From JAUVKA01 sp964465145 (GTDB lineage: Bacteria; Bacteroidota; Bacteroidia; Bacteroidales; UBA12481), in NCBI GenBank assembly GCA_964465145.1, contig CAYXJR010000034.1, positions 1 through 42,689 of the forward strand: a stretch of DNA of 42,689 nt, in the 5' to 3' direction. Positions 17,945-24,968 of the stretch are shown here, one piece after another; the first letter of the stretch is position 1; each line of letters starts with the position of its first letter. Both the position numbers and the translations under genes were made by a program. The notes beneath the pieces are model-generated. The model was not told where the DNA came from. It was given only the letters and a program-made list of their open reading frames with translations, and searched no databases.

Positions 17945-18178
17945 CTAAGGTTTTAATAGGTTAAAAATCGGTCTATCTAATTTACTAATAACTGCTAAAA
18001 TAACAAGACACCTTTGGGAAATAGAAGGTAAGGATAAAACATTTTGCCAGGTGTTATTCTCTGTTGTTGCCACAGGAATACCTTGATCAGCAGCAACAGC
18101 CTGTAAAGTTTGGGCGTATGAATAATTCGCTGAAAATAATAATAATAGAACCAAACACCCATACAATGATGAGTGCAA
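17945..18178 (-). CDS. Short exported protein or 5' remnant, unknown function
   Basis: 77 residues beginning with a clear signal peptide (hydrophobic GCLVLLLLFSANYSYAQ, about residues 7-23) and continuing TLQAVAADQGIPVATTENN, a weakly hydrophobic stretch (about 55-65), then a short tail. No family recognised. The stop lies only 3 bases before the ATG of the type IX cargo gene, so the two would be co-translated. The mature part is too short for a usual secreted enzyme, so it may be the surviving front end of a longer gene. There is no second evidence that it is expressed. Confidence 0.4.
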   Translation of the reverse strand: MHSSLYGCLVLLLLFSANYSYAQTLQAVAADQGIPVATTENNTWQNVLSLPSISQRCLVILAVISKLDRPIFNLLKP

Positions 18179-18304
18179 AAATTGCTTTGTTTTAATAACC
18201 TTGCGTAGTATTTAAAACGTTTTTACTCAATGCAAAGTTATTAACTTAAATTGAATTGCGCAGTCATAATGACTTTTTTTAGTGAAATTGGACAGGTTTA
18301 TGAT

Positions 18305-19426
18305 TTAGCGTCTGATAAAAAGGTTTTTATAGGTTGCAAAATGTGCTTTGTACCAAGACTTATCTCCCAACCTACGGATGAGAGCTTTCCGCTCTGCTTT
18401 GTTGTAAATGGCTATCACGGGCAATGTGACATATCTTTTCAGGCGTGTGCCAAAATACAAAGCTATTCTGAATGCAGAATGCCAGGCAGGATGATTAATA
18501 AAAAACAGAATTTGACGGAGGTATCTTCTGGCCTGAGAATTATTTTCGTATTGCAGGCTGTCGGGGCGATCAAGCAATTCATGAGAAACAATAATATGGG
18601 CATTTAGGCGCTTGAAATAATGACCGAAATCCTTGCTGGTTTGTAAACAATTGGCCCTTTGGGAAAGTAAAAACAAATCATAGCTATGACGGAGAGACAG
18701 TTTTCTTTCCTTAAAAGCCTTATCATTCATCTGAGCATTCATCATATTATGAATAATTTGATGCCTATCTGAGAGGATAAAGGCTTCTCCTTCATGGATT
18801 AATTTTCTTTTCTCCGTGTCTATCAGATCAAAGTTGAATTTCCGGTCGTATGGCTTCGATACTGGCTGCCGGTGCACTTCCACAGCAGCTAACAAAGTAT
18901 CATTACGTAAACGGGGATAATGCTTTATCTCTTTTAATATATCGGTACTGAAAGGAATGGGATAATAATATCCCAATTCCCCTAATAACTCTACTGCCGG
19001 GAGTAATTCCTCCCAGGCAACAAGGAAGTCAATATCCCCGATCATGCGTTCGCCATGATCCCGATAGAGCCCATCCATCATGTGGGCAGTACCTTTAAGG
19101 AAAATAGGAGAAATGCCTTTCGAATTGAGCAGCTTAATAATATCACTTATCTGGGCTAGTATTTCCTTATTCCTCCGGGAGTTGGTTTCATGCAGATGGT
19201 CAAGATGTACGATCAGGTCAGCAGGTAATTCGTTCAGGAGCTTGCTGTCTCTCAGCTGGATGTACAGAGCCGGAAGTACCAGTTGCTGGCTGCTCACCAA
19301 TACCAGATGTTCCCATTCCAACTCACCGCTCTGCAGGATTTTTCTAATCTCCGGTATGCGTTGCGGGTAATGCCTGAGAGTAAGGCAGTTTCCAACAAAG
19401 AACAATGTATCCTTATAGTTCATCAT
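18305..19426 (-). CDS. Nucleotidyltransferase family protein (PF14907-like)
   Basis: 373 residues of the uncharacterised nucleotidyltransferase family that accompanies HPr-kinase-like peptide kinases and some lasso-peptide clusters. The helical N-terminal region (about 20-105) is followed by LKGTAHMMDGLY (110-121) and the catalytic-type GERMIGDIDFLV (125-136), whose Asp131 and Asp133 form the metal-binding DxD. A VEVHRQPV segment near 195 would supply the third acidic residue. No membrane segment. It starts 11 or 14 bases inside the end of the kinase gene (ATGs at 19426 and 19423), so the two proteins are translationally coupled and very likely act together. Substrate unknown; NMP transfer to, or chain extension on, a phosphorylated peptide is one idea. 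Confidence 0.85.
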   Translation of the reverse strand: MMNYKDTLFFVGNCLTLRHYPQRIPEIRKILQSGELEWEHLVLVSSQQLVLPALYIQLRDSKLLNELPADLIVHLDHLHETNSRRNKEILAQISDIIKLLNSKGISPIFLKGTAHMMDGLYRDHGERMIGDIDFLVAWEELLPAVELLGELGYYYPIPFSTDILKEIKHYPRLRNDTLLAAVEVHRQPVSKPYDRKFNFDLIDTEKRKLIHEGEAFILSDRHQIIHNMMNAQMNDKAFKERKLSLRHSYDLFLLSQRANCLQTSKDFGHYFKRLNAHIIVSHELLDRPDSLQYENNSQARRYLRQILFFINHPAWHSAFRIALYFGTRLKRYVTLPVIAIYNKAERKALIRRLGDKSWYKAHFATYKNLFIRR

Positions 19427-20555
19427 TGAACAGTTTACGCACAGTACTCACCATTTGTTCGTTATCGCTGTATGTTAATCTGTAGCAGGGTAGTTCGATG
19501 AACCAGTCCATAAAGCTCTCTACATTTTCATATATCGGGGAGATCCATGAATCCGTTACCAGTTTTTGAAATGCGATATGTTTTGGTTCTTCAGTCAGTT
19601 CCAGTTCAGCACCCGGGGAATAATTAATAAAAACAATTGCCTTAACCGGGGCAGCCGTGTTTTCAGGATCAGCCGTAATGGGAGGGGGAAGAAAAATCAT
19701 TCTTGTGGCAGCATCCTTATAATGGACTTCTCTGTGTTCCCCGAATTCAGGGAATGAGTTTTTAATAAGATCCCAAGCTCCTTCCTTTATTGAAATGGCG
19801 GAGGGGAATAGTCGTAATTCTCTTGTTGCAGCCTCGATAGGCACAAAATCATCGGCTATAACATCAAAACCATTGGCAAGAAGTATAGCCAGACTTGTAC
19901 TTTTCCCGCTTCCTGATTCACCGGGCATAATTATGCTGTTTTTCCCATCGCTGAGGGCTGATGCATGGAAAACCCCTATCCAGTCTTCTTCCTTCCTGTC
20001 ATAAACTTTATTCAGGAATTCCGCCGAAACCTTGCCCTGGAAGAAGTGTACCTCATCCATACCCCATGGGCCAATCAGCTTATCATCAGACCGCAAATAG
20101 AGATTATCCTCAATCCTGAAAAGCATAAATGTGTGATAATCGTCTTTTACCTCATTTGTTTCCAGGTGGGCAAGTTTTGGGTGGAACATTTCCTCCAGCT
20201 TCTTATGGTAATATTGAAAGCAGAAGCTGCATCCAGCGAACTGGTAATATTTCTCTGAATAAATTCCACCCTCAGGATTGATCTTAACTGAATCCTGGTG
20301 AGTATGATTAAGGATATTTTGAAAAGGCTTATTGTTTAATTCTATCAGGGAACTGACTTCCCCCACAAACTTTTGGGCATCAGCGTTTGGCAATCCATAG
20401 GTATTGGAGCACCAAAAGGCAATATTATCAAGGGGAATATTATTATTTAACTGATCAAAAACCCGGTAAGCAGGCTCCTCCATCCACACGTACTTGTTGC
20501 TTTTCTCAAACCATACAAGTGATTTGTCCTCCAGGGATCTGCAAAGTATTCTCAT
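19413..20555 (-). CDS. PqqD-like/HPr-kinase-like fusion protein (HprK-related kinase)
   Basis: 380 residues. The first 75 or so look like a PqqD peptide-binding (RRE) domain: VWFEKSNKYVWMEEPAYRV, then the helical part with DNIAFWCSNTYGL and EVSSLIEL. The C-terminal half is a HPr kinase/phosphorylase-like P-loop domain with Walker A PGESGSGKST (211-220) and the following VIADDFVPI (232-240), where the paired Asp probably bind magnesium and act in catalysis. A Cys-containing linker (CSFCF, 109-113) joins them. In named HPr-related systems the peptide chaperone and kinase are separate proteins; here both sit in one chain. The known lasso-peptide kinases are also HprK homologues that phosphorylate a precursor. 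The gene is coupled to the nucleotidyltransferase and has a dead precursor-like gene directly upstream. Confidence 0.85.
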   Translation of the reverse strand: MRILCRSLEDKSLVWFEKSNKYVWMEEPAYRVFDQLNNNIPLDNIAFWCSNTYGLPNADAQKFVGEVSSLIELNNKPFQNILNHTHQDSVKINPEGGIYSEKYYQFAGCSFCFQYYHKKLEEMFHPKLAHLETNEVKDDYHTFMLFRIEDNLYLRSDDKLIGPWGMDEVHFFQGKVSAEFLNKVYDRKEEDWIGVFHASALSDGKNSIIMPGESGSGKSTSLAILLANGFDVIADDFVPIEAATRELRLFPSAISIKEGAWDLIKNSFPEFGEHREVHYKDAATRMIFLPPPITADPENTAAPVKAIVFINYSPGAELELTEEPKHIAFQKLVTDSWISPIYENVESFMDWFIELPCYRLTYSDNEQMVSTVRKLFNDEL

Positions 20556-20565
20556 TTATTTCCTC

Positions 20566-20645
20566 TCACCATTTGCTACCCGGATCCTTTGCTTTTTCTG
20601 AGTCTGCCTGAGCTTATTTAGGGCTGAAGAAAAAGACCATGGATG
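20566..20645 (-). pseudogene. Decayed second copy of the small Trp-terminated peptide gene
   Basis: On the minus strand this reads TSMVFFFSPK, stop, then AQADSEKAKDPGSKW and stop, aligning with SMLFFFSPKEAQADS and the GGGGW-stop end of the intact copy at 15583-15777. The codon for Glu (GAA) has become TAA, and the front half is missing: homology stops where the 42-bp repeat at 20641-20682 begins. The nucleotide match extends past the stop codon into the flanking TTCCTCTCACC. It ends about 10 bases before the kinase start, so the original order was peptide gene then kinase. Confidence 0.8.
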
Positions 20646-20682
20646 TTGGAGCGCAGCGACAGTCCCGGCTTGCCGGGAACAG
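20641..20682 (-). repeat. 42-bp dispersed repeat, inverted partner of 23140-23181
   Basis: Reverse complement of 23140-23181 with 41 of 42 bases matching. It contains the perfect palindrome CCCGGCTTGCCGGG. It replaces the front of the decayed peptide gene and is followed by three heptads (CAGTTAA, CAGATGA, CAGATAA, 20680-20700). Confidence 0.9.
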
Positions 20683-20749
20683 TTAACAGATGACAGATAA
20701 CGGATAGCTTTGGTCTTAATTCTTTGATCTTGATTTCTTAAACAAGATT

Positions 20750-20875
20750 CTTGCATCTTGCGTCTTGCATCTTGTATCTTGTATTTTGCGTCTCCGGTCC
20801 CTCCGTCCCCTTTTCTCCCGCGTCACTCGTCACCCGTCACTTGTCACTCTTTTCCGTCCCCTCGTCCCTTTGTCC
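20750..20875. repeat. Heptanucleotide tandem repeat with changing unit, 18 units
   Basis: Eighteen consecutive 7-base steps keep phase while the unit drifts from CTTGCAT and CTTGTAT, through CTCCGGT and TCCCCTT, to GCGTCAC, TCGTCAC, CCGTCAC, TTGTCAC, and then CGTCCCC and TCGTCCC. The right end lies inside the flotillin gene and encodes its last 13 residues and stop (20837-20839). Confidence 0.85.
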
Positions 20876-22261
20876 CTCTATTTCCCTTTTCTCCTCCACC
20901 TTCTTGCCTTTCAGATAATCAGGTAGTTCGAGGCCGGCCATCCTGAATAGTTCTTCGAATGGAGGTATGGAGCCGAGCATCCCGGAAAGAAAGTTTGCAG
21001 ATGTTGGGGATTTTCCGTCTTTTCCCGACGACATATTATCCCAGACGGTTATCTTATCGATCTTAAGGTTCTTAATGGCTTCAACCTGTGTTTTCACCAG
21101 CTCGGGCAGCTTATCGGCTATCATCAGCATAACGGCAGCGGAAGGATCTTCGTTGGCAGCATCCACCAGCTTCTCAAAACCGCTGGCCTCTTTGCTCAGG
21201 ATCTCGTAAATACCACGGGCCTCAGCATCCATCTTCAGGAAGATAGCATCTGCTTCCCCTTTGGCATGCCGCCTTGTCTGTTCGGCAATAGCTTCGGCAT
21301 TGATCTCAACTTTTTCCTTATCGATCTGGGCAGGCACCACGATGTTGGCATTCTGAGTGGCCCTGTCCCTCTCGGCACGGGCCTTTTCAGCATCTTGTTC
21401 AGCGGCATAAGCCTCTTCGAGGGCTTTGGCTTGTGTGACTTTCTCAGCCACAACAGCTTTCCTTTCGGCTTCTGCTTCTTTCTCACGCCTGGTGGCATTG
21501 GAGTTGGCAATAGTGATTTTAGCGGTGTTTTCCCCTTCCACAGCTGATGCATCGGCGGATGCAACCTGTATCCTCTGATCCTGATGGGCCTGGGCTTCAC
21601 CGATCGATCCATCTCTGTTCTTTTCGGCAACGCTTTTCTTGGCATCATTTATAGCTTTAGCGGCAGCTTCTTTACCCAAAGCTTCAATATATCCGGATTC
21701 ATCATTGATATCGGTTACGTTCACGTTGATCAGCTTAAGTCCGATCTTTTTTAGTTCAGCCTCAACGTTGGAAGATACAGCCGCCAGGAACTTATCCCTG
21801 TTAGAGTTGATCTCCTCAATATCCATTGTTGCTACCACCAGCCTCAACTGACCGAAAATGATGTCCTTGGCCAGGTTGCTGATGTCCTGCTGTGAGAGGC
21901 CAAGAAGCCTTTCTGCTGCATTGGTCATGACACCCGGCTCTGTGGAAATACCAACAGTAAAGCGGGATGGAACATCAACACGGATATTCTGCTTACTCAA
22001 AGCACTGGTTAGATTGATTTCAATGGATAGCGGTGTGAGATCGAGGAATGAATAATCCTGGATCACCGGCCAGATAAAGGCTGCCCCCCCATGTATGCAT
22101 TTGGCAGAACGGTACTCTGCTTCCCCGCCTTTACCAATCTTACCATAAATAACAAGAATACGGTCGGAAGGGCATCTCTTGTACCTTCTGAAGAATGAAA
22201 TGATGAGAATGAAAACGAAAAGTGCTGCTAAAACCAGCAGTATAAGTGTGTATTGTCCCAT
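20837..22261 (-). CDS. Flotillin-like SPFH-domain membrane protein
   Basis: Membrane-scaffold protein of the flotillin (YqiK/FloT-like) type. One N-terminal transmembrane segment (about 4-24) is followed by the SPFH/band-7 domain (about 28-190), then a long charged, Ala/Glu-rich coiled coil (about 195-350, with repeated EAEAER- and EKARAERDRA-like blocks) and the C-terminal oligomerisation region ending near DYLKGKKVEEK. These proteins form large cage-like assemblies in membrane microdomains. The final residues EGQRDEGTEKSDK are encoded by a heptanucleotide array and are probably an added tail. The NfeD-like gene ends 18 bases upstream, which is the standard NfeD-flotillin pair. Confidence 0.93.
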   Translation of the reverse strand: MGQYTLILLVLAALFVFILIISFFRRYKRCPSDRILVIYGKIGKGGEAEYRSAKCIHGGAAFIWPVIQDYSFLDLTPLSIEINLTSALSKQNIRVDVPSRFTVGISTEPGVMTNAAERLLGLSQQDISNLAKDIIFGQLRLVVATMDIEEINSNRDKFLAAVSSNVEAELKKIGLKLINVNVTDINDESGYIEALGKEAAAKAINDAKKSVAEKNRDGSIGEAQAHQDQRIQVASADASAVEGENTAKITIANSNATRREKEAEAERKAVVAEKVTQAKALEEAYAAEQDAEKARAERDRATQNANIVVPAQIDKEKVEINAEAIAEQTRRHAKGEADAIFLKMDAEARGIYEILSKEASGFEKLVDAANEDPSAAVMLMIADKLPELVKTQVEAIKNLKIDKITVWDNMSSGKDGKSPTSANFLSGMLGSIPPFEELFRMAGLELPDYLKGKKVEEKREIEGQRDEGTEKSDK

Positions 22262-22279
22262 TGGAGTATAATTTAAGAA

Positions 22280-22873
22280 TTATTTAGCGGAAGGTTTAAC
22301 AATCAGAATTTCATTATTGTATATATCGATCACCTCAACTACTGCCCCTGTTTTGAGCTCCTCTTCACTATCAGTAATGGCATCGAGGGTTTGCAGGCCC
22401 TGCACAGATATCTGCACCTTACCCATCCCGGCCCTTTTGGGAGGTATTGTAAGGTAAACAGTCCCAATCTTCCCTTTAGCATTTACCAGCCTCAGGGTGC
22501 CATCATCAGTGAGCTTCCACATGAAATAGATCAAGGATGCCATGATTACCATCATCAGGAGGCCAGCACCCAGGGAAATTATCAGGGTGAGCGGCACACT
22601 CAAACCGGAATTAACGCATGCGATCCCAGCCCAGGCAAAAATGGTGAAAAAGGCAACGAGGTTTTTCAATGAAAGGAACTGAAAACCAATCCCATGGTCA
22701 CTTTCGATGCTGGCATCAACATCCCCGCTAGAATCCACATCACTCATGTCCCCCATAAAAAATGTCATTATGGTTTGCAGAATGAAAATCACGGAAAAAG
22801 GTATGGCAATGATCCAGTAAACCTTTTCAAGGGCACCCAGGGAGGGCCACCACTCGGAGATAGAGAGTATCAT
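22280..22873 (-). CDS. NfeD-like membrane protein, YuaF type
   Basis: Partner of the flotillin. 197 residues with hydrophobic segments at about 17-39, 67-88 and 94-117, followed by a C-terminal OB-fold domain (about 130-195, containing GKIGTVYLTIPPKRAGMGKV and GAVVEVIDI). This is the short NfeD form without the serine protease domain, like B. subtilis YuaF. It lies 18 bases upstream of the flotillin gene, and the family is thought to stabilise or anchor flotillin assemblies. Upstream is a 379-base repeat-rich space with no obvious promoter element. Confidence 0.88.
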   Translation of the reverse strand: MILSISEWWPSLGALEKVYWIIAIPFSVIFILQTIMTFFMGDMSDVDSSGDVDASIESDHGIGFQFLSLKNLVAFFTIFAWAGIACVNSGLSVPLTLIISLGAGLLMMVIMASLIYFMWKLTDDGTLRLVNAKGKIGTVYLTIPPKRAGMGKVQISVQGLQTLDAITDSEEELKTGAVVEVIDIYNNEILIVKPSAK

Positions 22874-23252
22874 GCTGGGAGGTATTTAATTATGTTTTAA
22901 TATCACCCTTAAAAATACTAAATAATTCCAAATTACAACTGTATTCTCGCTCACTTCGTTCGCTGGAAATTACCAAGGCTTGTCGAAGCGAAGCGGAGAT
23001 CCCGATAGCGAAGCGTATCGGGAAGGCTTAAGGCATAAGACTTTAGTATAAGTATGAGTTTTAAGTTTTGAGGTTATAAGGAAAGTTATTATTCGTAACC
23101 TTACATAACCTCTCGTAACCTTTTTTAATCACCCGTCATCTGTTCCCGGCAAGCCGGGACTGTCGCTGCGCTCCAGCATCCTATATCCTCATACATCCTA
23201 AACCTTAATAGATTATTTCGAATTAATTTCGTACATTTAGAAAAAACCTGTC
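22874..23252. other. Repeat-rich intergenic space between divergent genes
   Basis: No gene is seen here. It holds TCGCTCACTTCGTTCGCTG (22947-22965), repeated with one change at 40716-40734; a hairpin with 8-base arms TCCCGATA/TATCGGGA (23000-23023); and the 42-bp dispersed repeat at 23140-23181. AT-rich stretches with a GAGGTTATAAG motif (around 23070-23080) resemble the dispersed 30-mers elsewhere. The OmpA-like gene's possible -7 element TACATTTAG is at 23232-23240. Confidence 0.75.
23140..23181 (+). repeat. 42-bp dispersed repeat, inverted partner of 20641-20682
   Basis: Begins CTGTTCCCGGCAAGCCGGGA and ends in CTCCAGCATCC; it matches the reverse complement of 20641-20682 at 41 of 42 positions. 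Heptad-like CACCCGT CATCTGT sequence precedes it, as heptads also adjoin the other copy. The two copies enclose exactly the flotillin/NfeD operon. Confidence 0.9.
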
Positions 23253-23855
23253 ATGAAACGGATTTTAGTTGCACTTTGTATTCTGCTTTTTCTGTGGATT
23301 TCCGGATCAAGCTTCTGGTATGTTTGTAAGATCAGGGACAACTGTAATTCCGGACAAGAGATAACAATAGATAATGAGCAAAAGGAAGAAACCCTGCTGA
23401 TAGATGAGCCTGATGAAGCGGATTCTCTTATGAAAGACTCCCGGGCTAACAGCCTTATCCCACCTCCTGCCCCTGTAGATTCCTTGTCAATAGCAAGGGC
23501 ATATATGCAAAATGTACAAACCAAAACCATCTATTTCGATTTCGCCAAATCTGAAACAAAACTATCGGAGGATGACAGGGAATATCTTAAAATGCTCCGT
23601 ATTTACATGGATAATGAGCCTGGGAAAGGGATATACCTGACTGGCCATTCAGATTCAAAAGGGAGCCCGGAGGCTAACATGTATGCCAGCGGTCAGCGTG
23701 CGCTGTTTGTTTCAGGATTATTGACGGAGGCAGGGATCCGGGAGGACCTAATCAAATCCAAAGGCCTGGGGGACAAAGAGCCGGCTGAATCAAACCAATC
23801 GCCTGAAGGCAGGGCCAAAAACCGCAGAGTAGAAATCACCATTAAAAACCAATAA
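23253..23855 (+). CDS. OmpA-family (peptidoglycan-binding) membrane-anchored protein
   Basis: 200 residues. A short N-terminal transmembrane or signal segment (about 4-26) leads to a charged linker (about 30-85) and then an OmpA C-terminal domain (about 92-200): IYFDFAKSETKLSED, LTGHSDSKGSPEANM, ERG-type GLGDKEPAESN and the closing NRRVEITIK. The GHSD and NRRVEI elements are the diaminopimelate-binding core. It probably tethers a membrane complex to peptidoglycan. There is no beta-barrel. The next gene starts 4 bases after the stop, and the one after that follows closely, so the three form an operon. An envelope-scaffold job is inferred from this layout. Confidence 0.85.
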   Translation: MKRILVALCILLFLWISGSSFWYVCKIRDNCNSGQEITIDNEQKEETLLIDEPDEADSLMKDSRANSLIPPPAPVDSLSIARAYMQNVQTKTIYFDFAKSETKLSEDDREYLKMLRIYMDNEPGKGIYLTGHSDSKGSPEANMYASGQRALFVSGLLTEAGIREDLIKSKGLGDKEPAESNQSPEGRAKNRRVEITIKNQ

Positions 23856-23859
23856 TATT

Positions 23860-24153
23860 ATGAGTGAACGATTCTCTTCCGACCTCCTATTTATCATCAT
23901 TGTATTGGTGATAGCTGCGATCCTGGGTTTTATGATCGGATACCTGATCGTAATGATCCAAAAAAGAAAAGCAGTTCAGCTATTGGAAAAACAAATTGCC
24001 GGTTTAGAAACCGAACTTTCTTCTTGCAAAAAAAGGAGGGATGAATCGGAATTAGAGGCGATTGGCCTGCGCAAGAAATTGGAGGAAGCCCTGGCCGCTG
24101 CTCCTGAACCAGAGTTAGATCCGAAAAAGCCCAAAAAGAAAAAGGGAGAATAA
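23860..24153 (+). CDS. Small membrane protein with coiled coil, unknown function
   Basis: 97 residues: one transmembrane helix (about 9-32, LLFIIIVLVIAAILGFMIGY), then a Leu/Glu/Lys-rich coiled coil (about 38-80) and a Pro/Lys-rich tail ending KKPKKKKGE. No family recognised. Gene spacing (4 bases after the OmpA-like gene, 55 before the next) places it in the same operon. Such proteins commonly act as membrane adaptor or spacer subunits. Confidence 0.65.
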   Translation: MSERFSSDLLFIIIVLVIAAILGFMIGYLIVMIQKRKAVQLLEKQIAGLETELSSCKKRRDESELEAIGLRKKLEEALAAAPEPELDPKKPKKKKGE

Positions 24154-24208
24154 GAGCCAGCCTAATATGAAATTAATCTTTAATCAATTAATATCTGGAG
24201 GTATTATT

Positions 24209-24412
24209 ATGGAAACTTTAATTAGGTGGGTAAGCTGGATTCTCGTTATTTTGTCAGGTGTAGCCTTTATTTTCGCTGTTCTGACTGCTATTACTGATTT
24301 AACAATCATGGATTTAGCCCCGGAGAGCTATTCCCGTGCCTGTTCCAACCTGGCACTGCTGGCTATAGCCTTATCGTTTGTTGGGGTAAAAAAAGGCAGT
24401 AAGAAGGATTGA
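24209..24412 (+). CDS. Small two-helix membrane protein, unknown function
   Basis: 67 residues from the ATG at 24209 (METLIRWVSW). That start is chosen because GGAGG at 24197-24201 sits 7 bases before it, one of the few clear Shine-Dalgarno sites here; an in-frame ATG at 24167 would add 14 residues but leaves that site inside the gene. Two hydrophobic helices (about 4-27 and 43-60) are separated by a short loop, with a Lys-rich end. Not a recognised family. It is the last gene of the OmpA-like operon. Confidence 0.6.
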   Translation: METLIRWVSWILVILSGVAFIFAVLTAITDLTIMDLAPESYSRACSNLALLAIALSFVGVKKGSKKD

Positions 24413-24614
24413 TATTTCAGTAAATAAATTTCTTTGTCTTTTCTGCCCGGAATGCTTTGCCATAACTGGGATATATTATTTTAACTCCTCTGTTCATCAA
24501 TTCCCGCCAGCTTTTATTTAGCTAATCAGGTAACAATGATTCATGCCGAGTTGAATGTCAATAATTTTTGTTTCCATTGTAAAAAGCAGAGTATGGATTG
24601 TTACGGTGGATTTA

Positions 24615-24645
24615 CAAAAAAGGCCATCCCATTTTTGGGACGGCC
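24615..24645 (-). terminator. Rho-independent terminator for the minus-strand sigma/anti-sigma/DUF2202-remnant run
   Basis: On the minus strand GGCCGTCCC pairs with GGGATGGCC (9-base stem, one G-U pair) around a 6-base loop and is followed by six T. It lies 16 bases after the stop of the DUF2202 remnant. The 200 bases between it and the OmpA operon (24413-24614) hold nothing else that I recognise. Confidence 0.85.
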
Positions 24646-24660
24646 TCCTGTCAGGCATTA

Positions 24661-24900
24661 TTATGCAAGTATATAATTAATTGCCGGAACCGGTTCGTAT
24701 ACAACATCCTGAAATCCCAGTGTACGGTTGAATGCACGTAGGTGGTTTCTGGATTCTAGCATAAGTGCCTCAGCTACAGCAATAATATCTTCACCCGGCG
24801 ACAATTCATATACATCTGCCAGATCGATAATATCCACTTCCTCAATAAGTGCCACTACCATCAGCGCTTCCACCAGGTTTGCACTTCCTCTTTCATAATT
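24661..24900 (-). pseudogene. C-terminal remnant of a DUF2202 (ferritin-like) protein
   Basis: Only the last 80 codons of a DUF2202 domain remain. The frame reads NYERGSANLVEALMVVALIE and continues with EEVDIIDLADV and ESRNHLRAFNRTLGF, matching the end of the family. A stop codon lies in frame directly before it (24901-24903), and the front two helices of the ferritin-like bundle, about 100 residues, are missing. The only possible in-frame start is a GTG at 24873. The downstream terminator is intact. Family recognition is from memory. Confidence 0.7.
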
Positions 24901-24968
24901 TTATATTTATTTTAATTAATACTTGAGGCGGATAGTTTTGTCGTGGAACCGGCTGGCTGTCCGTCTCT

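Noticed and set aside
18251..18607. 118-codon plus-strand frame at the end of the nucleotidyltransferase gene
   Set aside because: Antisense to the nucleotidyltransferase C terminus, with no signal, domain or spacing evidence.
20556..20756. Open minus-strand frame of 66 codons upstream of the kinase gene
   Set aside because: It lies in a different frame from the decayed peptide copy and spans the 42-bp repeat and heptads; the translation has no family character.
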